NCBI GenBank assembly: GCA_013388635.1
Contig: JACAEX010000065.1
Location: forward strand, 1 to 37,579
Origin: Syntrophaceae bacterium
GTDB lineage: Bacteria; Desulfobacterota; BSN033; UBA1163
DNA length: 37,579 bases
Direction: 5' to 3'
The notes under the pieces: model-generated
The model's input: the letters and a program-made list of their open reading frames with translations, nothing else
Told to the model about the DNA's origin: nothing
Databases searched by the model: none
In this document: positions 24,594 to 32,058 of the stretch, piece after piece
Numbering within the stretch: position 1 is the stretch's first letter
Layout: each line of letters begins with the position of its first letter
Made by a program: the position numbers and the translations under genes

Positions 24594-25778
24594 CTATGTG
24601 CTTAAAACCTTTTTCGCAAATTCCTTCCCAAACTCAATGGCCTTTTTCAACTCCTCTGGATCCGGGATGTATTGGATTGAAAGCTCTTTCTCCCAGACCT
24701 CAAACTTCTCCTCGGTAAGATACCCTCTCATCTCTTTGACTGCGCCTCCCCCCCATCCGTGCGATCCGAACAGACCAAAGATCTTTCCTCTGGGTCTCAG
24801 CCCTTTCATATAGGTGAGAAAATCTCCCATCGTTGGAAACATCCCGTTATTCAGTGTGGGAGATCCTAAAAGGACTCCCCGTGCTTCCAGCATCTCATGA
24901 ATAATATCACTCCGATGATTCGATCTAAGATGGAGAAGCTTTGCCTCCGCCCCCTCTCCGATCAATCCCATGAGGATAGCCTTCGCCATGGATTCTGTGC
25001 TCCCCCACATCGTATCGTAGACAACGAGGATCTTTCTCTGCGTCTTTCCCTGGCTCCAATCCATATAGGCACGAATGATCCGGTTCGGATCTTTTCTCCA
25101 GATGAGGCCATGGCTGGGCCCGATCATATCAATCGGAATTCCCATCTTCATCACCTCGTCGACCTTCTTTAAGATGAGGGGTGCCATGGGCCAGAGGATA
25201 TTGGCATAATACTTTGCCGCCTGTCTCATCACTTCATCTCCAACCTCATCCTCAAACCTCTGGCAGGAGGCCAAATGCTGGCCAAATGCATCATTCGGCA
25301 AGAGCAGCCGTTCCTCCTGAATATAGGTGAACATGCTGTCCGGCCAATGAAGCATCGGAGCTTCTACAAAGGTAAGGGTCCGACGGCCAATGGGAAAGGT
25401 ATCCCCCGTCTTCACAGTCCTGAAATTCATCGATTTCTGATAATGTTTCTCCAGACCCTTCTTTCCTCTCTCAGAGGTGATGACCAGCGGATTTCCAACC
25501 CGCTGAACGATCTGAGAGAGCGAACCCGAGTGGTCCATCTCCACATGGTTCGAAACAATCACATCGATCCTCGATGGGTCGATGATCTCAGAAATCCGGC
25601 CCAGCATCTCCAGATAAAAAGGGGCCTTCACCGTATCCACCAGGACGTTCTTTTCGTCGAGAATCAAGTAGGCATTATAAGTCGTCCCCGAAGGGATGGA
25701 ATACCCATGAAAGTCTCTTACATTCCAATCAATCGCCCCAACCCAATAAATTCCTTTCTTCAGCTCCACTCTTTCCAT
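24594..25778 (-). CDS. fprA: A-type flavoprotein (flavodiiron protein), oxygen or NO reductase
   Basis: A 394-residue soluble enzyme that reduces O2 to water or NO to N2O, protecting anaerobes. The N-terminal two thirds is a metallo-beta-lactamase-like domain with the diiron ligands HVEMDHSG (His-x-Glu-x-Asp, about residue 80), the LHWPDSMF and GPSHGLIW histidines. The C-terminal third is flavodoxin (ILVVYDTMWGSTESMAKA, the FMN loop), with GSPTLNNGMFP and FGSHGWGGGAV. There is no rubredoxin domain. I chose the ATG at 25778 (GGAGG six bases upstream); a GTG one codon earlier is possible. Confidence 0.95.
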   Translation of the reverse strand: MERVELKKGIYWVGAIDWNVRDFHGYSIPSGTTYNAYLILDEKNVLVDTVKAPFYLEMLGRISEIIDPSRIDVIVSNHVEMDHSGSLSQIVQRVGNPLVITSERGKKGLEKHYQKSMNFRTVKTGDTFPIGRRTLTFVEAPMLHWPDSMFTYIQEERLLLPNDAFGQHLASCQRFEDEVGDEVMRQAAKYYANILWPMAPLILKKVDEVMKMGIPIDMIGPSHGLIWRKDPNRIIRAYMDWSQGKTQRKILVVYDTMWGSTESMAKAILMGLIGEGAEAKLLHLRSNHRSDIIHEMLEARGVLLGSPTLNNGMFPTMGDFLTYMKGLRPRGKIFGLFGSHGWGGGAVKEMRGYLTEEKFEVWEKELSIQYIPDPEELKKAIEFGKEFAKKVLST

Positions 25779-25877
25779 CACAGACCTCCATCCTTATGAT
25801 ATGATTCACGAATCGTAACTTCCTCAGTGAGCCATATCTTAATAAAACATCCTTCTAAAAATCAGCTGACCTGTTGA

Positions 25878-25910
25878 ATAAAAATCCCATCGTCGAATGG
25901 ACTGATGGGA
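25878..25910 (-). terminator. intrinsic terminator after the lipoprotein gene
   Basis: Read on the minus strand: TCCCATC, a 12-base loop, GATGGGA, then TTTTTAT. It lies 29 bp past the lipoprotein stop and upstream of fprA, separating the two transcripts. Confidence 0.8.
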
Positions 25911-25938
25911 GAAAAAAGGCCCAAATCCCTTTCGCTAT

Positions 25939-26580
25939 TTATCTTCTCGGGACAATTTCAAAGGAATTTAAGATCTTTCTCATATCCTCACGATCGTTCT
26001 CCCCTTCCTTTTCCAGTATCATATAGAGAATAAAGATCTGATAGGGCTCTGAAAATCCGTAAATCCATCCCTGCTCCCGTTTCACCCCTTTCAGGGTATA
26101 GGTTGCGTATTTCTTTGCCGCATATTGAACACCCTTCAATGAAACCGCTTCTGTTGGATAGACATCCGCCTTCACATCTTTTCCATAATCCTGTTCCAGT
26201 TCTTCTTTCAAACTCCCCACAGCAGCCGTGGCGAGCCACTCGATCGACTCCTGGCTGAATCTCGCATACCGGCCTGCCGGCGTGAAATCGATCTGAATAT
26301 TTGATTGGGTAGAAGGATTATAGATAAAGACCTCCGATTCCTCCAGCCCTGGTCTCCCGTATCCCAATTCTTCCATAAACCTGGGTATCTCAACGCTGAT
26401 CTTCCAGGGAGAAGGCGCCGACACCCCGAAAGGATATCGAATCCCGGTGAATTGATTCCCTTCGATCTTACCAACCGGAAGGCTCAGATCCACCTTAACC
26501 GCTTCGCGAACAGGAACCCCGGCACACCCGATTACAAATGAGAAAACGAGAGTGATGATGAGTATTTTGCTCTTAATCAT
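25939..26580 (-). CDS. putative lipoprotein of unknown function
   Basis: A 213-residue protein with a classic lipoprotein signal: a short basic start, a hydrophobic stretch and a lipobox VIGC with the lipidated Cys at residue 19. The mature part is mixed alpha/beta and includes SAPSPWKISVEIPRF, IQIDFTPAGRYARFS and a C-terminal FILYMILE, then MRKILNSFEIVPR. This pattern of a strand-rich fold with a terminal SFE motif recalls small lipoproteins that carry stress-related folds, but I cannot name the family. Start: ATG at 26580 with AAGGAGCGG upstream. It has its own terminator, so it is monocistronic. Confidence 0.8.
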   Translation of the reverse strand: MIKSKILIITLVFSFVIGCAGVPVREAVKVDLSLPVGKIEGNQFTGIRYPFGVSAPSPWKISVEIPRFMEELGYGRPGLEESEVFIYNPSTQSNIQIDFTPAGRYARFSQESIEWLATAAVGSLKEELEQDYGKDVKADVYPTEAVSLKGVQYAAKKYATYTLKGVKREQGWIYGFSEPYQIFILYMILEKEGENDREDMRKILNSFEIVPRR

Positions 26581-27005
26581 AATCCGCTCCTTAAATGGTT
26601 TTTTTTAGTTAAGACAGATGACATATTTAACAATTTCTGCCTGCTAATATAGCCATAAAAACTCTTAGAAGTAAATGGGAAAGATAATGTATTTTATGAT
26701 AAAAAACACTGTATCTAACCTCCCCTCGGTCAAAACCGTCCACCTTACCAACCACTTCAAGTTAAAAATCAATCCCTCGACCAACCCCGGTCTAAAGCCC
26801 GGGGTTGCCTTCGGGCCAAGACTTCGGCGTGAGCTCAGTCGAATGCTCAGGCCGAGAGTTCAGGGTTTATACTGAGCGGCGCTTTCAACCCGTTTCTAAA
26901 GGCCGGTTTTTGCGCCGTCGGAGTATCAAATTAGAAAAATGGAATGAAAAAGCAAATTGACTCCTAAGAAACCAAATGATAATTTGAAAATCGAGGTGAA
27001 TTGAA
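26581..27005. repeat. 425-bp gene-free stretch with hairpin repeats
   Basis: The stretch separates divergent genes. It contains a perfect 8-bp-arm hairpin AACCCCGG-N8-CCGGGGTT (26783-26806), then a run of GC-rich imperfect palindromes with GAGCTCAGTCGAATGCTCAG and GGCCGAGAGTTCAGGG (about 26830-26872). I see no promoter that stands out and no credible gene. The rest is AT-rich. Confidence 0.55.
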
Positions 27006-27581
27006 GTGAAATCGGATCAGAAACGATGGGATGAAAGATTCAAGGGAAAGGAATTTGCTTTTGGCAAAGAGGCCAATCCCTTTCTTAGAAGGCATATGGC
27101 TCTTCTTCCAAAGGGGAAGGCCCTTGATATTGCGGCCGGGGAGGGAAGAAATGCGGTCTTCTTAGCCCTTCATGGATTTGATGTGGATGCTGTCGATATT
27201 TCAAGCATCGGTTTGAAGAAGGCTCGCGAATTGGCTGAGGAGATGGGTGTCAGGATCCACACCATTCATGCCGACCTCGATACGTACGATATCAAAGAAG
27301 GGCAGTACGACCTTATTACCAATTTCTACTTCCTCAGAAGAAGCCTCATTCCAAAGATAAGAAAGGGGCTTAAAAGGGGTGGGAGAGTGATCTTCGAAAC
27401 CTACACCCTTGACCAAAGAGAGCTTGGCACGGGCGGTCCAAAGCAGGCAAAATATTTTTTAAAGCCCAACGAACTCCTCCGACTCTTTAGAGATTTCCGC
27501 ATTCTCTTCTACCGAGAAGGAATTTTTAAGGAAGGCGGAAAGAGGAAAGCAATCGCCAGTCTTATCGCTGAAAAAATCTAA
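27006..27581 (+). CDS. SAM-dependent methyltransferase
   Basis: A class I methyltransferase of 191 residues resembling the TehB/small-molecule thiol methyltransferase group. The N-terminal WDERFKGKEFAFGKEANPFL is typical of that group. Motif I is ALDIAAGEGRNAVFLA (about residue 40), then VDAVDISSIGLKKA with the acidic ribose-binding Asp, and YDLITNFYFL as motif II/IV. The substrate is unknown; chalcogen oxyanions or thiols are possible from family resemblance only. It starts at a GTG (27006) preceded by GAGGTG. No neighbour is on the same strand. Confidence 0.87.
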   Translation: MKSDQKRWDERFKGKEFAFGKEANPFLRRHMALLPKGKALDIAAGEGRNAVFLALHGFDVDAVDISSIGLKKARELAEEMGVRIHTIHADLDTYDIKEGQYDLITNFYFLRRSLIPKIRKGLKRGGRVIFETYTLDQRELGTGGPKQAKYFLKPNELLRLFRDFRILFYREGIFKEGGKRKAIASLIAEKI

Positions 27582-27670
27582 GAAAGGGTTCGTGGGTTCG
27601 AGTAGTTAATTCTTAAATATTTGATGAGGGTTTTAAGATGTTCACTTGAACCCTTGAGTCCTTGAACCCT

Positions 27671-28000
27671 TTACACGACAAAACCCAATCCCCAGTAGAC
27701 CAGCATCCCTAAAATCACCGACCCCCACAAATTCTTCGTCTTCCAGGCGAAGCCAAAAACAGGCATCGCAGAAAAGAGATAATGAGGTTGGATTCCAAAA
27801 GCTCCTTCCGCATCAAAGAAGAGGATCGGGAAAACAATAGCACTCAAAATGGCAACCGGGATATATTCCAATCCCATTTTAATTTTCTCCGGGATCTCCC
27901 GCCGGGACAAAAAGGCGACCGGAAGAAAACGAGGGAGGAAGGTCACCAGTGCCATCCCTAAGATGAGCCATAAATTTTCATAATCCATATTATTACTCAC
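27671..28000 (-). CDS. azlD: AzlD family branched-chain amino acid exporter subunit
   Basis: A 109-residue membrane protein with about four hydrophobic segments, beginning WLILGMALVTFLPRFLPVAF, which is the AzlD pattern with its TFLPR motif. It is the small partner of AzlC in branched-chain amino acid (or azaleucine) export. It overlaps azlC by 8 bp. The start given is a GTG with GGCGGGGG upstream; an ATG at 27988 is an alternative. Downstream, 27585-27670 holds a TTGAACCC-type short-period repeat and no gene. Confidence 0.88.
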   Translation of the reverse strand: MSNNMDYENLWLILGMALVTFLPRFLPVAFLSRREIPEKIKMGLEYIPVAILSAIVFPILFFDAEGAFGIQPHYLFSAMPVFGFAWKTKNLWGSVILGMLVYWGLGFVV

Positions 28001-28733
28001 CCCCGCCCTCTCCCTCCCCGATCAATGCGGAGGCGGATGAATTTTTAAGCTTTGAGCCTTGAACTTTGAGCTTTATGACCATCCCGATCACCGAAGCAAA
28101 GAGGGTAGCCAGAAGAATGCACCAGTTACCAGGAAATGCCCATTTAAAGAAGAGGGAAAAGATCCCTGCCATCACCATGATCCCAACATGATCACGGCCT
28201 TTGATTTGAATCATAAGCAGGCAGATAAAGAGGGCTGGAAGGGCAAATGGAAGCCCGTATTTCCTGTGGTCAATCACGCTTCCAAAGAAGGCGCCTCCCA
28301 CGGAGCCACTGATCCAAGCAAGGTGGGAAGTGATTTGAAGCCCCAAAAGATAGAAAGGCCGATCTAAAATCTTAGACGTATCTGATACAGCCACTGCAAA
28401 GGACTCATCGGTCAACTGGGCAGAGAGGAGGCCGAGGGTCCAGATTCTACTTTTCTTGAGATAGACGGAGAGAGTCGAACTCATTAGAAGATGACGGAGA
28501 TTTACAAAAAAGGTGGTGAGGACGATTGGGAACCAGAGGATTCCCTTTGAAATCATCTCTACAGCGATGAATTGGCTTGCCCCGGCATAGACAAGGAGAC
28601 TCATCAAGCCGGTCTCGAAGGCGTTGAAGCCAGCTTTCCGAGCCAATATGCCAAAGGCAACCCCCACTGGAAGGTATCCCAAAACAACGGGAAGCGCGGC
28701 CTTGGCTCCATCTCTGAATGGGTGATCATCCAT
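27993..28733 (-). CDS. azlC: AzlC family branched-chain amino acid permease
   Basis: A 246-residue inner membrane protein with five to six transmembrane segments. Family marks are LPVVLGYLPVGVAFGILA at the start, LMSLLVYAGASQFIAVEM (the conserved AGASQF), LRHLLMSSTLS and LTDESFAVAV. It pairs with AzlD to export branched-chain amino acids. The last 20 or so residues (KVQGSKLKNSSAS and on) are encoded by a CAAAGTTCAAGGCTCAAAGC-type intergenic repeat, so the true family C-terminus has been extended by repeat DNA. Start: ATG at 28733 with a poor ribosome-binding site. Confidence 0.92.
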   Translation of the reverse strand: MDDHPFRDGAKAALPVVLGYLPVGVAFGILARKAGFNAFETGLMSLLVYAGASQFIAVEMISKGILWFPIVLTTFFVNLRHLLMSSTLSVYLKKSRIWTLGLLSAQLTDESFAVAVSDTSKILDRPFYLLGLQITSHLAWISGSVGGAFFGSVIDHRKYGLPFALPALFICLLMIQIKGRDHVGIMVMAGIFSLFFKWAFPGNWCILLATLFASVIGMVIKLKVQGSKLKNSSASALIGEGEGGGE

Positions 28734-28744
28734 TTAATTCAATT

Positions 28745-30058
28745 TCAAATTTTAAATGTGCGATTTGCAATCTGAGATCTGAAATGTTCTTTAGTCCTGT
28801 TAAAATAACCGAACTCGAGGGAGGGAAATTCTCTTTTCAGGATCTCGACCATCTTGGAAATTCCCATCCCACTGCCCTCTCCCATTTCTTTCAGATAGAG
28901 GTCGGGATCGATATTGAGGTTCCGCATCTGGATGAGATCGACCCTGGTCTTTCTGATCAGATCCAATAATCCTTGCACTTCTGATTCTCTATCTGTGAAT
29001 CCAGGGAAGACGAGGAGGTTGATAGAGGTGTAAACCCCTTTCTCCTTAGCCAAGATGAGGGTTTCCATCGCTTCTTTCAAGGTATATCCTTTAGGCCTGT
29101 GATAAAGTTTAAAATATTTTGGATGGGGACTATTGAGTGTGACGCGGATGCTATCGAGCCCAGCATCATATAATTTGGCAACATGCTTTGGCAAACTTCC
29201 ATTGGTATTGAGATTGATCGTCCCCCGATCAGTCTTTTCTCTTAGCTTATAAATCGATTTCTCCAAGAGTTGCCATTGCATCAATGGCTCTCCTTCACAA
29301 CCCTGACCAAAACTGACAATGGCATCCTCAGCCTCTTTTAGGTGAGGCAGGGCCACACCCAAAACCTCATCCACCGACGGGACGAACCTGATCCTTTCCT
29401 GAGAGGCAGGGCAACATTCAGAGGGTTGAAGAGAGATACAACCTAAGCAATCGGCATTACAGGTAGGAGAGGTGGGCAATGGACATTCCCATCTTCTAAA
29501 AAAGAGGTTCTTTGCAGCAAAACAATGATATTCTAAGGCGCATCTGGCAAGTTGTCGTAAGAGGCGATTATTTTGATCTCTCTTTAAAAAGGAATCGACA
29601 TTTTTAGCCAAAAGTTTGTCATTCTTAAAATATTTCGGGTTCCAGTGAGGATTGGAATCGATGAGCAGACCTGTGGTCCAAAACTTTCCACTTCTCCAGC
29701 CTACAGAGCTGTATGCCCACAGCGGAAGGGTTTGGGAGTTTGGCCTTAACTGGGTAGCAGGCAACAGCGTACGGACATAACCCGGGGGAAGGAAAGCCGC
29801 TACTGCCGTACATTCGATCTCCTTCCCGTTCACCCTTACCTTTTCGAGTGAAGTGAAGGTGTCTCTCTCTTCGTCCCAGCCGATAGGGATTCTCCCGGGC
29901 AGGGAGAAGAGCTGACTGCCCGCGGGCAGGGGCACCAGTTCAGACGGAGAGGGAAGAACCTTACGGTCTCCGGAGCGAGCGGCCATCTTCAAAAAAGGAT
30001 GATCAAAGATATTACCTTCAGGATCGGATAGGATCAGCCTGGGCAGCTCAAAATCCAT
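28745..30058 (-). CDS. radical SAM protein of unknown substrate (main frame)
   Basis: A radical S-adenosylmethionine enzyme. The 437-residue frame has about 180 N-terminal residues of unassigned domain, then the cluster motif CNADCLGC (Cys-x3-Cys-x2-Cys, about residue 208) and a partial TIM barrel with SFGQGCEGEPLMQW (the GGE-like motif), INLNTNGSLPKHV and IRVTLNSPHP. Substrate unknown; the layout resembles radical SAM proteins that also carry a distinct N-terminal module in deltaproteobacteria. The first ATG of this frame (30058) is probably not the real start: coding sequence appears to continue upstream to 30241 through two small frameshifts (separate entry). Confidence 0.85.
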   Translation of the reverse strand: MDFELPRLILSDPEGNIFDHPFLKMAARSGDRKVLPSPSELVPLPAGSQLFSLPGRIPIGWDEERDTFTSLEKVRVNGKEIECTAVAAFLPPGYVRTLLPATQLRPNSQTLPLWAYSSVGWRSGKFWTTGLLIDSNPHWNPKYFKNDKLLAKNVDSFLKRDQNNRLLRQLARCALEYHCFAAKNLFFRRWECPLPTSPTCNADCLGCISLQPSECCPASQERIRFVPSVDEVLGVALPHLKEAEDAIVSFGQGCEGEPLMQWQLLEKSIYKLREKTDRGTINLNTNGSLPKHVAKLYDAGLDSIRVTLNSPHPKYFKLYHRPKGYTLKEAMETLILAKEKGVYTSINLLVFPGFTDRESEVQGLLDLIRKTRVDLIQMRNLNIDPDLYLKEMGEGSGMGISKMVEILKREFPSLEFGYFNRTKEHFRSQIANRTFKI

Positions 30059-30241
30059 AAAACGTTGGCTGTTTAGAATGTCGCTGAAATATCTGAAAAG
30101 CCACTCTGCACCCTGTGCATAGGGCTCAGGGGTTGATCAGGAGGGATACTTCCTTTCCCCCTTTGATTTCCTTAAGGACCTCTTCACATTCTTTCTCTTC
30201 AGCGCCGCTTTCAATCGGTTCGTCTTGTTTCGTCTCCTCAT
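30059..30241 (-). pseudogene. frameshifted N-terminal part of the radical SAM gene
   Basis: An ATG at 30241 with GGAGG four to five bases upstream lies in the same frame as the main radical SAM frame. That frame is broken by a stop (30139-30137), yet another frame between 30239 and 30132 reads like protein: ETKQDEPIESGAEEKE, then VLKEIKGGKEVSLLINP. It joins the main frame at a CCCC run (30132-30129), giving NPEPYAQGAEWLFRYFSDIL. One missing base right after the ATG and one extra C would restore a single gene about 61 codons longer. This is either two sequence errors or real inactivating indels. Confidence 0.6.
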
Positions 30242-30298
30242 GTCGCCTCCGTCTACCAAATCCTTAAGGCTAAGCGCCTGGTGCTCGGGATACAGCAA

Positions 30299-30712
30299 TT
30301 ATTTGACCAACCAGACTCCTGCCACAATCAAAACCGTCCCGATCACCCGTGGCAGAGTAACCCCTTCTCTTAAAATGAGGGTGCTGAGAAGGGCAGTCAC
30401 CAGGGGATAACAGGCCGCAATCGGAACGATCTTAGAGGTGGCCCCCATTTTCAAAGCGGTAAAATAGGTCCACATCCCGGCAAGTCCGGCCATGAGGCCA
30501 CTCAAACCAAAAAGGAGGATGCTCCGGCCATCCACCTCAAGCAAAGTTCTCCCCTTGCCCAGAAGAAAGGTGAGGATGAGAAGGCCGATCGTCACGATTA
30601 CGCTACGGATGGTCACGCCAATTAAAGGCTCGACTCTTGCGAGACCGATCTTCTCAATGATCGGGGTCGCCCCCCACAACAGAGCAGTGATGATCAACAA
30701 AAGGCCGACCAT
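30299..30712 (-). CDS. half-size EamA/DMT-superfamily transporter
   Basis: A 137-residue membrane protein with one EamA unit (about five hydrophobic helices). It begins LLIITALLWGATPIIEKIGL and contains MWTYFTALKMGATSKIVPIAACYPLVTAL, split here by the family proline-rich turn, ending TLILREGVTLPRVIGTVLI. Single-unit members function as dimers; the substrate is unknown (metabolite or drug export). The gene begins 5 bp after the PHP-domain gene stop and shares its direction, so they are likely co-transcribed. Confidence 0.87.
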   Translation of the reverse strand: MVGLLLIITALLWGATPIIEKIGLARVEPLIGVTIRSVIVTIGLLILTFLLGKGRTLLEVDGRSILLFGLSGLMAGLAGMWTYFTALKMGATSKIVPIAACYPLVTALLSTLILREGVTLPRVIGTVLIVAGVWLVK

Positions 30713-30717
30713 CTGTT

Positions 30718-31584
30718 CTATCTTTCACCTCTCAACGCTCTATCCCTGGCTGCTTTGAGCTCCTCGACCAAACAATAGGGCAGTTTCATCTCTCCTCTCC
30801 CCACTCCGATATCCAGGCCGTTCTTCTCTATCCCGTGGTAATCTGTCCCACCGGTTATCACGAGGCCATATCTCTCGGCGAGGGCTTTATACTGGGCCAC
30901 CTCCAAGGCTGAATGCTCCGGATAATAGACCTCTATGCCTTTGAGACCCTCTTCGACCAGGCGGATGACGAGACCTTCCAGCTCTGAGTATCCATCCATA
31001 TCAAGGGTATTCGGATGGGCAAGCACAGCTATTCCCTTAGCCTCATTGATGAAATGGATCGCCTCCTTTGGCTCGAACCTGAATTTATCGACATAGGCAG
31101 GGGCTCCCTTCTTCAGAAACCGGTCAAAGGCCTCCTGAAACGTCCTGACGTAATTCTTTTCTAAGAGCACCTGTGCGAAGTGGGGTCGGCCGACCTGCCC
31201 CCCTCCGGATGCCTTCAGCACGTCTTGGTAAGTCAGATCGATCCCCAGCTGATTCAACTTCTCCACAATCCTTGGATTCCTTTGGGCCCTCGCCTTCTGC
31301 AGATAATCCAACTTCTCATTGAGCAGTGGGTGATGAATATCGATGAAGAACCCTAACAGATGCATGGAGCCCGGGGAATGTTCTGCGCTGATCTCGATTC
31401 CAGGGATCACCTCAAAACCGATCTTCTCACCCTCTGATAACCCTTCTTCCAAGCCCTCAATCGTATCGTGATCCGTAATGGCAATTGCCCGCAGCCCTCT
31501 GGCCTTTGCATACCTGACGATTTCCGATGGGCTCATCACACCATCGGAAGCAGTTGTGTGGAGATGGAGATCAACATAGGCCAT
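30718..31584 (-). CDS. PHP-domain metal-dependent phosphoesterase (RNase AM/YciV-like)
   Basis: A 288-residue PHP-family enzyme. Metal-binding motifs are VDLHLHTTASDG (His-x-His at residues 6-8), AITDHDTIEGL, IEISAEH, VLAHPNTLDMDG, and GTDYHG near the C-terminus. This matches the 3',5'-nucleoside bisphosphate phosphatase/RNase AM subfamily, which hydrolyses pAp or trims RNA 5' ends. I chose the ATG at 31584 so that the motif starts at residue 2; the 11 upstream in-frame residues are not conserved-looking. Confidence 0.92.
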   Translation of the reverse strand: MAYVDLHLHTTASDGVMSPSEIVRYAKARGLRAIAITDHDTIEGLEEGLSEGEKIGFEVIPGIEISAEHSPGSMHLLGFFIDIHHPLLNEKLDYLQKARAQRNPRIVEKLNQLGIDLTYQDVLKASGGGQVGRPHFAQVLLEKNYVRTFQEAFDRFLKKGAPAYVDKFRFEPKEAIHFINEAKGIAVLAHPNTLDMDGYSELEGLVIRLVEEGLKGIEVYYPEHSALEVAQYKALAERYGLVITGGTDYHGIEKNGLDIGVGRGEMKLPYCLVEELKAARDRALRGER

Positions 31585-31857
31585 CCATATCCCCGCTTCT
31601 TCTTCCGGAAAGGTCACTTGAAGGATAATTTTATATAAGAGAAGGTCTATTCAAAGTCAACCCTTCTATATCCCGTTAAGAGATGGGGGCCTTCGAGCCA
31701 GTCAATTAGAGGGTAGCCCTCTCGGAATTTGGGCGTGCATATTGACTGTTCTAAGGGGCGGAAAAAATAGTAACAAATCCTATATGAATTGGGTAAAATT
31801 TGCTTATTTCATTATAACCTATTGATATTTATATGAAACTCAAAAAATAAATATTTC

Positions 31858-31886
31858 TTGACAATGCGCCTTCTTTTGGATATATT
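31858..31886 (+). promoter_or_regulatory. promoter for the sigma factor gene
   Basis: TTGACA (31858-31863), a 17-bp spacer and TATATT (31881-31886). It predicts a leader of about 165 nt before the start codon. The preceding DNA from 31618 to 31857 is AT-rich, holds a small GAGGG-TAG-CCCTC hairpin, and shows no gene. Confidence 0.75.
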
Positions 31887-31995
31887 ATTTATTGATGAAA
31901 AGAATGTTCCACAAGCGGAGGAGGTTAGGATACAAGGTTCGCCATTCGACCGGAAGGGTTTTTGTATAAAGAGAAAAGAGAAGTCGAAAAGTATA

Positions 31996-32030
31996 CCCTT
32001 TCCATGCCTTAAGAATGGAAGGGGTTTTTT
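31996..32030 (+). terminator. intrinsic terminator within the sigma factor leader
   Basis: CCCTTTCCAT, a 9-base loop, and ATGGAAGGGG (10 pairs, one G-U) followed by six T. It ends 28 bp before the sigma GTG start, downstream of the promoter at 31858. It could attenuate sigma expression or end a short leader RNA. Confidence 0.75.
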
Positions 32031-32058
32031 GTTCTGCTAAGAAAGGGGCATAGAATCT

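Noticed and set aside
26675-26875. 66-codon frame in the gap before the methyltransferase
   Set aside because: Its second half is the hairpin repeat region and the first half is unlike neighbouring coding sequence.
31858-32040. 60-codon frame in the sigma leader as a leader peptide
   Set aside because: It would begin inside the -35 box and run through the terminator hairpin; its later methionines lack ribosome-binding sites.
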